A stretch of 64,000 nucleotides of DNA from Duganella sp. 1411. Its GTDB lineage: Bacteria > Pseudomonadota > Gammaproteobacteria > Burkholderiales > Burkholderiaceae_D. The notes beneath the pieces are model-generated. The model saw nothing but the letters and a program-made list of their open reading frames with translations, did no database searches and was not told the DNA's origin. The translations under genes and the position numbers were made by a program. The stretch is from NCBI RefSeq assembly GCF_017833525.1, contig NZ_JAFICD010000005.1, positions 62,001 to 126,000 on the forward strand, in the 5' to 3' direction. Positions 21,383 to 30,166 of the stretch are shown one piece after another (positions within the stretch are counted from its first letter, which is position 1; every line of letters begins with the position of its first letter).

Positions 21383-22552
21383 TCATTTGCTCAGCGTGCG
21401 CATGGCGCGTTCCAGGCCGTCCATCGTCAGCGGGAACATGCGGTTGTTCATCAGCTGGCGGATGATGCCGATCGATTGCCGGTACTGCCAGATCCCTTCC
21501 GGCTCCGGATTAAGCCAGGCGAATTTCGGAAACGCGCTGGTGAAGCGCGCCAGCCATGCGCTGCCCGCTTCGGCGTTGTTGTATTCGACCGATCCGCCAG
21601 GCTGCAGCACCTCGTATGGACTCATGGTGGCGTCGCCGACGAATATCAGCTTGGTGTCGGCCGGGTATTTGCGCAGGATGTCCCAAGTCGGAAAACGCTC
21701 CGAATGGCGCCGCCGGTTGTTCTTCCACATGTAGTCGTACACGCAGTTGTGGAAGTAGAAGAACTCCATGTTCTTGAACTCCGTCTTCGAGGCCGAGAAC
21801 AGTTCCTCCGTGCGTTCGATGTGGTCGTCCATCGTGCCGCCGACGTCGAACAGCATCAGCACCTTGATGTTGTTCTTGCGCTCGGGCCGCATCTTGATGT
21901 CCAGGTAGCCGGCGTTGTTGGCCGTGGCGCGGATGGTGGCGTCGAGCGCCAGTTCCTCCTCTGCGCCCTGGCGCGCGAACTTGCGCAGGCGCCGCAGCGC
22001 GACTTTGATGTTGCGCGTGCCGATTTCCTTGTCGCCGTCGTAGTCCTTGTAGGCGCGCGCTTCCCACACCTTGACCGCCGTGCGGTTGCCGCCCTTGCCG
22101 CCGATGCGCACGCCCTCCGGATTGGTGCCGCCGTTGCCGAACGGGGAGGTGCCGCCCGTGCCTATCCATTTGCTGCCGCCTTCGTGGCGCTCCTTCTGCT
22201 CCTTGAGCAGTTCCTGCAGGCGGTCCATCAGCTTGTCGTAGCCGAACTTCTCCAGTTCGGCCCTTTGTTCGTCGCTGAGCTCACGCTTCATGCGCTGCAG
22301 CAGCCAGTCGAGCGGAATCGCGCTGTTGGTCTCGAAAACGTCGTTGACGCCCTTGAAGTACATGCCGAAGGCGCGGTCGAATTTGTCGAAGTGGGCCTCG
22401 TCCTTGACCAGCGTGAGGCGCGACAGGTAATAGAAGTCGTCGAGCGAGGCGTCGATGACGTTTTTTTGCATCGCCTCGAGCAGCGTCAGGAACTCCTTGA
22501 TCGTGACCGGGATCTTGGCGTCTTTCAGCGTGAAGAAGAAATCGATCAGCAT
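21383..22552 (-). CDS. VWA domain protein, CoxE-like
   Basis: 389 residues. An N-terminal helical region (MLIDFFFTLKDAKIPVTIKE) leads to a charged, Gly-rich middle section (about 135-165) and a C-terminal von Willebrand A-type fold starting near KVLMLFDVGGTMDDH. The metal-binding DxSxS of classical VWA domains is replaced by DVGGT, a change seen in this CoxE-like group. Its ATG follows the GNAT stop by 1 bp, and a MoxR ATPase gene is first in the same unit. MoxR-VWA pairs act as chaperone-like assemblies that mature or remodel partner proteins; the client here is unknown. Confidence 0.85.
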   Translation of the reverse strand: MLIDFFFTLKDAKIPVTIKEFLTLLEAMQKNVIDASLDDFYYLSRLTLVKDEAHFDKFDRAFGMYFKGVNDVFETNSAIPLDWLLQRMKRELSDEQRAELEKFGYDKLMDRLQELLKEQKERHEGGSKWIGTGGTSPFGNGGTNPEGVRIGGKGGNRTAVKVWEARAYKDYDGDKEIGTRNIKVALRRLRKFARQGAEEELALDATIRATANNAGYLDIKMRPERKNNIKVLMLFDVGGTMDDHIERTEELFSASKTEFKNMEFFYFHNCVYDYMWKNNRRRHSERFPTWDILRKYPADTKLIFVGDATMSPYEVLQPGGSVEYNNAEAGSAWLARFTSAFPKFAWLNPEPEGIWQYRQSIGIIRQLMNNRMFPLTMDGLERAMRTLSK

Positions 22553-22553
22553 C

Positions 22554-23147
22554 TCAGGCCTTCCCGTGCCGTTCCAGCCGATAGCGCAGCTGCGCCTTGA
22601 TCTCCGGCCATTCGCCGGCGGTGATGCTGTACATGACGGTGTCGCGCACGGTGCCGTCGCGCCGCAGCCCGTGGTGGCGCAGCACGCCGTCCTTGCGCGC
22701 GCCGAGCCGCTCGATGGCCGCCTGCGAGGCGTGGTTGAAGTTATCGGTGCGCAGGCCGACCAGCGCCGCGCCCAGTTTTTCGAACGCGTGCGTCATCAGC
22801 AGCAGCTTGCAGGTGGTGTTGACGTGGCTGCGCTGACGGCTTTTGGCGTACCAGGTGTAGCCGATTTCGATGCGGCCAAGCTCCGGCAAGATGTCGTGGT
22901 AGCTGGTCGAGCCGATGACGGCGCCGCTGGCCGCGTCGACGACGGCGAAGGCCAGGCGGGTGGGGCGCATCTCCAGCGCCTTGTCGATGTAGGCGTCCAC
23001 TTCGTTCGGCGCCGGCACGGAGGTGACGCGCAGGTTCCACAGTTCGCCGTCCTGCGCGGCGGCCAGCAGGCCATCGGCGTGCTGGGGCCCCAGCGGCTCG
23101 AGGCGCACGCCGTTCAATTCCAGGGTGAGCGGGGCGGGGGACTTCAT
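22554..23147 (-). CDS. GNAT-family N-acetyltransferase (RimJ/RimL-like)
   Basis: 197 residues. The pattern LTLELNGVRLEPLGPQHADG at the start, AFAVVDAASGAVIGSTSYHDI in the middle and GYTWYAKSRQRSHVNTTCKLL (pyrophosphate-binding loop region) followed by LVGLRTDNFNHASQAAIERLGARKDGVLRHH matches the RimJ/RimL branch of GNAT acetyltransferases, which acetylate protein or small-molecule amines from acetyl-CoA. Its ATG overlaps the moxR stop by 1 nt and its stop is 1 bp from the VWA start, so it is embedded in the moxR-VWA operon. The substrate is unknown. Confidence 0.85.
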   Translation of the reverse strand: MKSPAPLTLELNGVRLEPLGPQHADGLLAAAQDGELWNLRVTSVPAPNEVDAYIDKALEMRPTRLAFAVVDAASGAVIGSTSYHDILPELGRIEIGYTWYAKSRQRSHVNTTCKLLLMTHAFEKLGAALVGLRTDNFNHASQAAIERLGARKDGVLRHHGLRRDGTVRDTVMYSITAGEWPEIKAQLRYRLERHGKA

Positions 23148-24001
23148 CAGCGGTTGGTCCTCGACATGAATACCAGCCGCTCGAACAGATGGACGTCCTG
23201 CTCGTTCTTGAGCAGCGCGCCGTGCAGCGGTGGCACGATGGCCTTGGCGTCCTGGCTGCGCAGCGCCTCGGCCGGGATGTCCTCGGCCATCAACAGCTTG
23301 AGCCAGTCCAGGAACTCCGACGTCGACGGCTTTTTCTTCAGACCCGGCACGTCGCGCACCTCGTAGAAGCTTTGCAGCGCCTGCGCCAGCAGATCCTTTT
23401 TCAGTTGCGGATAGTGCACGGCGACGATCTGCTCCATCGTGTCGCGGTCCGGGAATTTAATATAGTGGAAGAAGCAGCGGCGCAGGAAGGCGTCCGGCAG
23501 CTCTTTCTCGTTGTTGGAGGTGATGATCACCAGCGGCCGGTGCACCGCGCGCACCATTTCGCGCGTCTCGTAGACGTAGAACTCCATCCGATCGAGCTCG
23601 CGCAGCAGGTCGTTGGGGAACTCGATGTCGGCCTTGTCGATTTCGTCGATCAGCAGCACCACCGGCGCCGGCGCCGTGAACGCCTGCCACAGCACGCCCT
23701 TGACGATGTAGTTCTGGATGTCGCGCACGCGCTCGTCGCCGAGCTGGGAGTCGCGCAAACGCGACACCGCGTCGTACTCGTACAAGCCCTGTTGCGCCTT
23801 GGTGGTGGACTTGATATGCCACTGCATCAGCGGCATGCCCAGCGCGGCGGCCACCTCCTCGGCCAGCATGGTCTTGCCGGTGCCCGGCTCGCCCTTGATC
23901 AGCAGCGGGCGTTGCAGCGTCAGGGCCGCATTCACGGCCAGTTTCAGGTCATTGGTCGCGACGTACTGGTCGGAACCTTCAAAGCGGGGAGTGGCTTGCA
24001 T
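23147..24001 (-). CDS. MoxR-family AAA+ ATPase
   Basis: 284 residues. Walker A is GEPGTGKT (37-44), Walker B LLIDEIDKAD, and the sensor/arginine region includes RRCFFHYIKFPDRDTM. These features place it in the MoxR branch of AAA+ ATPases, which work with VWA-domain partners in metal insertion or complex assembly. It is the first gene of a three-gene unit with overlapping or 1-bp junctions (moxR, GNAT, VWA). Its start lies 207 bp from the divergent cytochrome c gene. Confidence 0.9.
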   Translation of the reverse strand: MQATPRFEGSDQYVATNDLKLAVNAALTLQRPLLIKGEPGTGKTMLAEEVAAALGMPLMQWHIKSTTKAQQGLYEYDAVSRLRDSQLGDERVRDIQNYIVKGVLWQAFTAPAPVVLLIDEIDKADIEFPNDLLRELDRMEFYVYETREMVRAVHRPLVIITSNNEKELPDAFLRRCFFHYIKFPDRDTMEQIVAVHYPQLKKDLLAQALQSFYEVRDVPGLKKKPSTSEFLDWLKLLMAEDIPAEALRSQDAKAIVPPLHGALLKNEQDVHLFERLVFMSRTNR

Positions 24002-24208
24002 GCGTGGTGTCTCGGTGAAAATGGGATTTGAAGAGTATAGGGGAGAATCGCCCGCGTGGTTGGCCGGCTGCCGGCCTCTTCAATGTGTTGTTCTGGCAAT
24101 GATTCCGTGTAGCTTAGAATAATTTCTTGAGTTAGAATCGCAGGCTAATAGTGCAAAAGTCAAGTTTTGCATCCGCGGTAGTATCCGATTACTTACCTTG
24201 CAAACACC

Positions 24209-24553
24209 ATGAAAAAAATCACCGCACTTCTCGTGCTCGCAGGCCTCGCCCAGACCGCCCAGGTCGCCGCTGCGGCCGACATCGTGGGCAATGCCCAGAA
24301 CGCCAAGGCAAAGGTTGAAATGTGTATTGGTTGTCATGGAATTCCGGGCTACAAAGCCACTTTCCCGGAAGTGTTTCAAGTGCCGATGATCGGCGGACAG
24401 TCGGTCAAGTATATTGAAAACGCGCTGCAAGCCTATAAGAAGGGCGATCGCAAGCACCCATCCATGAAGGGTATCGCCGCCAGCCTGTCGGACCAGGACA
24501 TCGCCGATGTCGCCGCCTTCTACTCGCAGCAGACGCGCACGGCCGCGAAATGA
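24209..24553 (+). CDS. Small exported cytochrome c, class I type
   Basis: 114 residues. A signal peptide (MKKITALLVLAGLAQTAQVAAA) precedes a single haem site CIGCH (Cys39, Cys42, His43). A Met in the second half (HPSMKGIAASLSDQDIADVA) is a candidate distal ligand. The layout matches periplasmic cytochromes of the c4/c553 group that shuttle electrons to terminal oxidases. Its TGA overlaps the upstream in-frame start of the next cytochrome gene (ATGA), so the two are co-transcribed and probably translationally coupled. Confidence 0.88.
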   Translation: MKKITALLVLAGLAQTAQVAAAADIVGNAQNAKAKVEMCIGCHGIPGYKATFPEVFQVPMIGGQSVKYIENALQAYKKGDRKHPSMKGIAASLSDQDIADVAAFYSQQTRTAAK

Positions 24554-24564
24554 GGACCGCCACC

Positions 24565-24906
24565 ATGAAAAAACTGATCGCCGCACTGTTCTGTTCCGCA
24601 CTGTCGTTCTCCGCCGTCGCCGGCGGCAATGTCGCCGCCGGCAAGGCCGTGGCCGACAAGTACAGCTGCTTCACCTGTCATGGCAAGGATTACAACACCC
24701 CGATCGACCCCAGCTATCCGAAGCTGGCCGGCCAGCACAAGGATTACCTGCAGCATGCGCTGACCGCCTACAAGCGCGGCGACGGCGCCAACGGCCGCAA
24801 CAACGCCATCATGACCGGCCAGGTCAAGCCGCTGACCGACCAGGACATCAAGGACGTGGCGGCCTATCTGCACAGTCTGCCGGGCAGCCTGGCGGTGCAC
24901 CGCTGA
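24565..24906 (+). CDS. Small exported cytochrome c, second of a pair
   Basis: 113 residues from ATG 24565; an in-frame ATG at 24550 overlaps the previous stop, but 24565 has GAGGA 8 nt upstream and starts directly with a signal peptide (MKKLIAALFCSALSFSAVAG). The haem motif is CFTCH (Cys35, Cys38, His39), and IMTGQVKPLTDQDIKDVAAY gives a possible Met ligand. It resembles the upstream cytochrome in size and layout. Likely a periplasmic electron carrier; the partner oxidase is not in this window. Confidence 0.87.
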   Translation: MKKLIAALFCSALSFSAVAGGNVAAGKAVADKYSCFTCHGKDYNTPIDPSYPKLAGQHKDYLQHALTAYKRGDGANGRNNAIMTGQVKPLTDQDIKDVAAYLHSLPGSLAVHR

Positions 24907-24966
24907 CACCCGCACGGCCATACGCGGCGCGCGCGTATCGCCAAAAGTTGACGGGTTAGCACTATG

Positions 24967-24994
24967 AAAAGCCACGCCTTGCGTGGCTTTTTTT
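24967..24994 (+). terminator. Rho-independent terminator after the cytochrome pair
   Basis: AAAAGCCACGC-CTT-GCGTGGCTTTTTTT: 8-bp stem followed by seven T, 60 bp after the second cytochrome stop. The terminator after the next gene (26968) has almost the same stem. Confidence 0.9.
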
Positions 24995-25315
24995 GCATCT
25001 TTCCTCCGTTTTTCTTGCGCCGTCTACGTAGTTTCTTCCGCTTTCCTTAAGTGTTATCCCTCATCTGCGGCCAAGCCCGCGCTGCTAAAATTCTCTTTCT
25101 TGATATTATCTATGGACACTTGCGCAATTTTGTGCTGGCGGTTGTCGCCGCAGGCATGAATTGAGCGGGCCCGGCAGCCGTCACCCTCTTCGTCCGCGCA
25201 GGTCACCGCCACGGCCGACCAGTCACCTTCGAATGCCACTTCCCGCCGCCCCGGCGCGGGATGGCCGGCATTGCCAGTCCGGAATCCAGTCAGTACCTAA
25301 GGAATGGAGTTACGT
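24995..25315. other. 321-bp intergenic region before the mqo-like gene
   Basis: Contains the promoter of the malate:quinone oxidoreductase gene, though no clear -35/-10 pair was recognised. The minus strand holds a GTG-initiated frame of 61 codons (25054-25239), open upstream to the region's edge, Cys-rich and with GC-ending codons; it may be the end of a degraded gene. No repeat or riboswitch was recognised. Confidence 0.5.
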
Positions 25316-26950
25316 ATGCGTAAGTCACTTGTAATTTTAATGTCGTGCCTGATCCTGGCGGCATGTAGCAAAACGCCGCCGGCGTCGTCCGACAAACCGG
25401 TCGACGTGCTGCTGATCGGCGCCGGCACCATGAGCGCCACCTTGGGCACCATGCTCAAGGAAATGGACCCGAGCTTGACCATGGCCATCTATGAGCGCAT
25501 GGATTCGGTCGCCGCCGAAAGCTCGGACGCGATGAACAACGCCGGCACCGGCCACTCGGCGTTCGCCGAGCTGAACTACACCCCGGAAGCGGCCGACGGC
25601 CACATCGAGACCAAGAAAGCCGTTGAAATCAACGAGCAGTTCGAAGTGTCGAAGCAATTCTGGGCCTACCAGGTCAAGAACAAATACATCGGCGCGCCGC
25701 AAACGTTCATCAACAACGTGCCGCACATGGCCTTTGTCTGGGGCGACGACAACATCAACTTCCTGCGCAAGCGCTACGCGGCGCTGCAGAAGGAAAACCT
25801 GTTCAAGGGCATGTTGTACTCGGAAGATCCGGCCGTCATCGCGCAATGGGCGCCGCTGATCATGACCGGCCGCGACAAGCACCAGAAAGTGGCCGCCACC
25901 CGCATGGAGATCGGCACCGACGTCAATTTCGGCAACCTCACGCGGGCGCTGGTCAAGCACCTGACCGACACCCACGGCACCACCTTGAACCTGCGCCACC
26001 AGGTCGAGGACATCAAGCGCGGCAGCGACGGCACCTGGAACGTCACCGTCAAGAACCTGGCCGACGACTCGGTCAAGACCGTGCGCGCCAAGTTCGTGTT
26101 CATCGGCGCCGGCGGCGGTTCGCTGCCGCTGCTGGAAAAATCGGGCATTCCGGAAGCCAGGGGCTACGGCGGCGTGCCGGTCGGCGGCCAATGGCTGGTG
26201 ACCACCAACCAGGCGCTGATCGACCAGCACGCGGCCAAGGTGTACGGCAAGGCGTCGGTCGGCTCGCCGCCGATGTCGGTGCCGCACCTGGACACGCGCA
26301 TCATCGACGGCAAGAAGGCGCTGCTGTTCGGTCCGTTCGCCACGTTCTCGACCAAGTTTCTGAAGAACGGCTCGTGGATCGACCTGCCGGCCTCGATCGA
26401 CAGCCACAACGTGCGTCCGATGCTGCAAGCGGGCTACGACAACATCCCGCTGACCAAGTACCTGATCGGCCAGGTGATGAATTCGCCGCAGGACCGTCTG
26501 GCGGCGCTGAAGGAATACCTGCCGATGGCCAAGCTGGAGGACTGGACCTTGCAAAACGCCGGCCAGCGCGTGCAGATCGTCAAGGACGACCCTGAAAAAG
26601 GCGGCCTGCTGCAGTTCGGCACGGAAGTGGTGGGTTCGGCCGACGGCAGCATCGTCGCCTTGCTGGGTGCCTCGCCGGGCGCCTCGACCGCGCCGCCGAT
26701 CATGATCAAGGTGCTGCAGACTGCGTTCAAGGCCAAGCTGGCCACGCCGGAATGGGACGCGAAAATGAAGGCCATGGTGCCGTCGTACGGCCTCAAGCTC
26801 AACAGCGATCCGGTGCTGGCCAACAAGATCCGCCACTACAGCAGCGACATCCTGGGCCTGAAGGCGTTCACGCTGGACGAGTCGACGGCGGCCGCCACGG
26901 CTGCCGCCGCACCCGCTGCGGCTAAAGCGGAAGTCAACACCGGCGAGTAA
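25316..26950 (+). CDS. mqo: Malate:quinone oxidoreductase with lipoprotein-type leader
   Basis: 544 residues from ATG 25316 (GGAG 6 nt upstream; an ATG at 25304 is in frame but its spacing is poor). The protein oxidises malate to oxaloacetate and passes electrons to quinone. FAD-binding VDVLLIGAGTMSATLG is followed by AAESSDAMNNAGTGHSAFAE, NFGNLTRALV and FVFIGAGGGSLPLL, all typical of Mqo. The oddity is the N-terminus: MRKSLVILMSCLILAACSK, a lipoprotein signal with lipobox LAAC (Cys17), then a Pro/Ser linker before the FAD domain. Classical Mqo is a cytoplasmic-face peripheral protein. The tail is Ala-rich (ATAAAAPAAAKAE). It is flanked by terminators on both sides, so monocistronic. Confidence 0.9.
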   Translation: MRKSLVILMSCLILAACSKTPPASSDKPVDVLLIGAGTMSATLGTMLKEMDPSLTMAIYERMDSVAAESSDAMNNAGTGHSAFAELNYTPEAADGHIETKKAVEINEQFEVSKQFWAYQVKNKYIGAPQTFINNVPHMAFVWGDDNINFLRKRYAALQKENLFKGMLYSEDPAVIAQWAPLIMTGRDKHQKVAATRMEIGTDVNFGNLTRALVKHLTDTHGTTLNLRHQVEDIKRGSDGTWNVTVKNLADDSVKTVRAKFVFIGAGGGSLPLLEKSGIPEARGYGGVPVGGQWLVTTNQALIDQHAAKVYGKASVGSPPMSVPHLDTRIIDGKKALLFGPFATFSTKFLKNGSWIDLPASIDSHNVRPMLQAGYDNIPLTKYLIGQVMNSPQDRLAALKEYLPMAKLEDWTLQNAGQRVQIVKDDPEKGGLLQFGTEVVGSADGSIVALLGASPGASTAPPIMIKVLQTAFKAKLATPEWDAKMKAMVPSYGLKLNSDPVLANKIRHYSSDILGLKAFTLDESTAAATAAAAPAAAKAEVNTGE

Positions 26951-26967
26951 GCCGCCGGCGCAAAACC

Positions 26968-26994
26968 AAAAGCCACGCATCGCGTGGCTTTTTT
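26968..26994 (+). terminator. Rho-independent terminator after mqo
   Basis: AAAAGCCACGC-AT-CGCGTGGCTTTTTT stem-loop with six T, directly before REP-like copy 2. Confidence 0.88.
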
Positions 26995-26997
26995 CAT

Positions 26998-27099
26998 CCG
27001 GGGTCAGGTCCACCATTTCTACACGGCCTGGACAATGGCGGGCCGAATCACCGCCTTACGGCCGCGTTCGTGTAGAAATGGTGGACCTGACCCCGGAGT
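26998..27099. repeat. REP-like palindrome, family 1, copy 2
   Basis: Left arm CCGGGGTCAGGTCCACC + ATTTCTACACG, 43-nt middle, right arm CGTGTAGAAAT + GGTGGACCTGACCCCGG + AGT. The right end abuts the complement of the DUF1841 TAA stop at 27100-27102. The middle segment is alignable with that of copy 1. Confidence 0.9.
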
Positions 27100-27525
27100 T
27101 TAGAGGCGGCGCTTGACCGCTTCGATGTAGGCGTCGCCGTCCGGCGGCGTGCCGGTGCGCTGGGCGTTCCAGATCATCTCGCCCAGGCATTCCATGATCT
27201 GGTGCTGCGCTTCGTGCGCGGAGTCGAGCTTGAGCGTGAGCGCGGTGGCGGCGTCGCGGATGCCGCGCGGCTGGTCGATCGAGATCTGCTCGTCGATCGA
27301 CAGGTGCATCGACAGGTGCAGGAACGGGTTCGCTTGCGCGCCCTCGACCGAGTAGTCGCGCGCCAGCGCGGCGTCGACGTCGGCCAGCACGTCGTGGTAT
27401 TCGGGGTGGTGGCGGGCCCAGTCGGCGGCCATCGCCTCGAGCGGGGTCAGGATTTCGTTGGCGCGCTGCTTGCGGTAGGCTTCGCAAAAGAAGCGGCGCA
27501 CGTCGTCGGAGGATGGATTGAACAT
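27100..27525 (-). CDS. DUF1841 family protein
   Basis: 141 residues. MFNPSSDDVRRFFCEAYRKQ, LTPLEAMAADWARHHPEYHD, NPFLHLSMHLSIDEQ and a central HEAQHQIMECLGEMIWNAQR are the conserved segments of DUF1841, a small protein common in betaproteobacteria. Several His residues (HLSMHL, HEAQH) could bind metal, but no function is established. It follows rppH by 57 bp, beyond the rppH terminator, so it probably has its own promoter. The stop abuts REP-like copy 2. Confidence 0.87.
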   Translation of the reverse strand: MFNPSSDDVRRFFCEAYRKQRANEILTPLEAMAADWARHHPEYHDVLADVDAALARDYSVEGAQANPFLHLSMHLSIDEQISIDQPRGIRDAATALTLKLDSAHEAQHQIMECLGEMIWNAQRTGTPPDGDAYIEAVKRRL

Positions 27526-27545
27526 GCCGCCATTGTACCTCCGGC

Positions 27546-27578
27546 GAAAAAAAAGCGGGACAGTGTGCCTGTCCCGCT
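27546..27578 (-). terminator. Rho-independent terminator after rppH
   Basis: On the minus strand AGCGGGACAG-GCACA-CTGTCCCGCT followed by eight T. A 10-bp perfect stem 5 bp beyond the rppH stop. Confidence 0.9.
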
Positions 27579-27582
27579 GGTC

Positions 27583-28227
27583 TTAACCGTCGCTCTTGAC
27601 CGGCTCGGCCGGCCCGGCCGCGACGGCGCCCGCGGACGTTGCCGCGCCGTCGGCGGTTGCGCACGTCGACCCCGGCGGTTCCGGGTTCGGCCGCGGCGGA
27701 TGCGGCTGGCGCAGGTAGCGCGAGCCGTGCTGGCGCCGGTCGTGGCCGTTGGCCGGCCATGTCAGGAAGCGCGACAGCTCCTGCAGCGCGCGCTGGTACA
27801 CGTCGCGCTTGAATTCAATCACGACATCGAGCGGCACCCAGTATTCGTGCCAGCGCCAGGCGTCGAATTCCGGATGGTCGGTCAGCCGCAGGTTGACGTC
27901 GTTGTCGCGCGCACACATGCGCAGCAGGAACCAAATCTGCTTTTGCCCGCGGTAGTGGCCGCGGATTTCCCGCTTGATGAAATGATCCGGCACCTCATAG
28001 CGCAGCCAGTCGCGCGTGCGGCCGACGATTTTCACGTGCTCGGCCCGCAGGCCGATCTCTTCCTCCAACTCCCGGTACATCGCCTGCTCCGGCGTTTCTC
28101 CGTATTTGATGCCGCCTTGCGGAAACTGCCACGAGTGCTCGCGCACGCGCTTGCCCCACCACACCTCGTTCTGGGCGTTGAGCAGGATGATGCCGACGTT
28201 GGGCCGAAACCCCTCCCGATCGAGCAT
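27583..28227 (-). CDS. rppH: RNA pyrophosphohydrolase (Nudix)
   Basis: 214 residues from ATG 28227, with GAGGTG 5 nt upstream; a TTG at 28239 is in frame but lacks support. RppH removes pyrophosphate from the 5' end of triphosphorylated mRNA, starting RNase E-dependent decay. [17 protein letters not shown] is the usual RppH start and the Nudix box [20 protein letters not shown] (38-57) ending in IGL is intact. After about residue 155 there is a Pro/Ala-rich, probably disordered tail, making it longer than the 176-residue E. coli protein. It is divergent from proS. Confidence 0.94.
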   Translation of the reverse strand: MLDREGFRPNVGIILLNAQNEVWWGKRVREHSWQFPQGGIKYGETPEQAMYRELEEEIGLRAEHVKIVGRTRDWLRYEVPDHFIKREIRGHYRGQKQIWFLLRMCARDNDVNLRLTDHPEFDAWRWHEYWVPLDVVIEFKRDVYQRALQELSRFLTWPANGHDRRQHGSRYLRQPHPPRPNPEPPGSTCATADGAATSAGAVAAGPAEPVKSDG

Positions 28228-28429
28228 ATTGCACCTCAAACTTTCTGCGACTGAGCTCCCTGCTTATATTTTTGCCCATAAAAAGACGCTACGGCTGGGT
28301 TTTCGGGGTACGAAAACGGTCGAAGGGCCATCTATTGAACGCATTTGTATAAAGTATGGACGCATCAGCCAGCTAATCCTTTAAAATTAGGTTGATTATA
28401 ACTCTCTCTTTTTAAAAAGAATTCACCGT

Positions 28430-30166
28430 ATGCGCGCCTCACGATTTTTTATTTCCACGCTTAAAGAAGCGCCTTCCGACGCCGAGATCGTCAGTCACCA
28501 GTTAATGATGCGCGCGGGCATGATCAAGCGCCTCGGCTCGGGCATCTACACCTACATGCCGATGGGCCTGCGCGTGATCCGCAAGGTCGAGGCCATCGTG
28601 CGCGAAGAGATGAACAAGTCGGCCGCCATCGAGCTGCTGATGCCGCTGATCCAGCCGGCCGAGCTGTGGCAGGAAACGGGCCGCTGGGACAAGATGGGCG
28701 CCGAGTTGCTGCGTATCAAGGACCGCCACGGCCGCGAGTTCGCCTTCCAGCCGACCGCCGAGGAAGTCATCACCGATGTTGTCCGTTCGGAAATTAAATC
28801 GTACCGTCAACTTCCGTTGAATTTTTACCACATCCAGACCAAGTTCCGCGACGAGCGCCGCCCGCGCTTCGGCCTGATGCGCGGACGCGAGTTCACGATG
28901 AAGGACGCCTACTCGTTCGACCGCGACCTGGCCGGCATGCAGGCTTCCTACCAAATCATGTATGACGCCTACGTGCGCATCTTCAACCGCTTCGGCCTGA
29001 AGTTCCGCGCGGTGGCGGCCGACAACGGCGCCATCGGCGGTACCGGCTCGCACGAATTCCACGTCATCGCCAGCACCGGCGAGGACGCGGTCGTCTACTG
29101 CCCGACGTCGGACTACGCGGCCAACATGGAGGCGGCCGAGGCCTTGCCGCTGAACGCCAGCCGTCCGGCCGCCACCCAGGCGCTGACCAAGGTCGCCACG
29201 CCGGACGCCACCAAGTGCGAGCTGGTGGCCGAGCAGCTCAAGCTGCCGCTGGCGCACACTGTCAAGACCTTGGCGCTGACCGTCGAGACCGAAAAAGACG
29301 GTAAAACAGCTAAACAGTATTTCATGTTGCTGCTGCGCGGCGACCACGAGCTCAACGAGGTCAAGCTGGGCAAGGTGGCCGGCCTGGCCGCGCACCGCTT
29401 CTCGACCGAGGCGGAAATCCTGGAAGTGTACGGCTGCGTGCCGGGCTACCTGGGCCCTGTCGGGACCAAGGCCCCGGTCACCGTGGTTGCCGACCGCACC
29501 GTCGCCAACATGGCCGACTTCGTTTGCGGCGCGAACGACGCCGGCTTCCACTACACCGGCGCCAACTGGGGCCGCGACGTGGCCGAGCCGGCCATCGTCG
29601 CCGACCTGCGCAACGTCGTCGAAGGCGACGCCTCGCCGGACGGCAAGGGCGTGCTGGCGATCGAGCGCGGCATCGAAGTGGGCCACGTGTTCCAGCTGGG
29701 CACCGCGTACTCGGAAGCGATGAAGGCCACCTTCCTCGACGAGAACGGCAAACCGGCGCCGCTGCAGATGGGTTGCTACGGCATCGGCATCACCCGCATC
29801 CTGGGCGCGGCGATCGAGCAGAACTTCGACGACAAGGGCATCATCTGGCCGGCGTCGCTGGCGCCGTTCGAACTGGTGCTGTGCCCGATGGGCATGGACC
29901 GCAGCGAGGCCGTCAAGGAGGCGGCCGAGAAGCTGTACGCCGAGGCGCAGGCGGCCGGCATCGACGTCATCCTCGACGACCGCGGCCTGCGTCCGGGCGG
30001 CATGTTCGCCGACTGGGAGTTGATCGGCGTGCCGCACCGCGTGGTCATCGGCGACCGCGGCCTCAAGGAAGGCAACCTGGAATACCAGGGCCGCCGCGAC
30101 AGCGAGGCCACCGCCGTGCCGGTGGCCGATGTGATCGGCTTCATCCAGGGCAAAATGTCGCAGTGA
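28430..30166 (+). CDS. proS: Prolyl-tRNA synthetase
   Basis: 578 residues. This class II enzyme charges tRNA-Pro. Visible: motif 2 [21 protein letters not shown] (in two parts), the conserved N-terminal [20 protein letters not shown], an INS-type editing insertion between motifs 2 and 3 (about 225-390), motif 3 [15 protein letters not shown] and the C-terminal anticodon-binding domain. The length fits bacterial ProS with editing domain. The next gene starts at GTG 30163, overlapping the TGA by 3 nt. Confidence 0.97.
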   Translation: MRASRFFISTLKEAPSDAEIVSHQLMMRAGMIKRLGSGIYTYMPMGLRVIRKVEAIVREEMNKSAAIELLMPLIQPAELWQETGRWDKMGAELLRIKDRHGREFAFQPTAEEVITDVVRSEIKSYRQLPLNFYHIQTKFRDERRPRFGLMRGREFTMKDAYSFDRDLAGMQASYQIMYDAYVRIFNRFGLKFRAVAADNGAIGGTGSHEFHVIASTGEDAVVYCPTSDYAANMEAAEALPLNASRPAATQALTKVATPDATKCELVAEQLKLPLAHTVKTLALTVETEKDGKTAKQYFMLLLRGDHELNEVKLGKVAGLAAHRFSTEAEILEVYGCVPGYLGPVGTKAPVTVVADRTVANMADFVCGANDAGFHYTGANWGRDVAEPAIVADLRNVVEGDASPDGKGVLAIERGIEVGHVFQLGTAYSEAMKATFLDENGKPAPLQMGCYGIGITRILGAAIEQNFDDKGIIWPASLAPFELVLCPMGMDRSEAVKEAAEKLYAEAQAAGIDVILDDRGLRPGGMFADWELIGVPHRVVIGDRGLKEGNLEYQGRRDSEATAVPVADVIGFIQGKMSQ

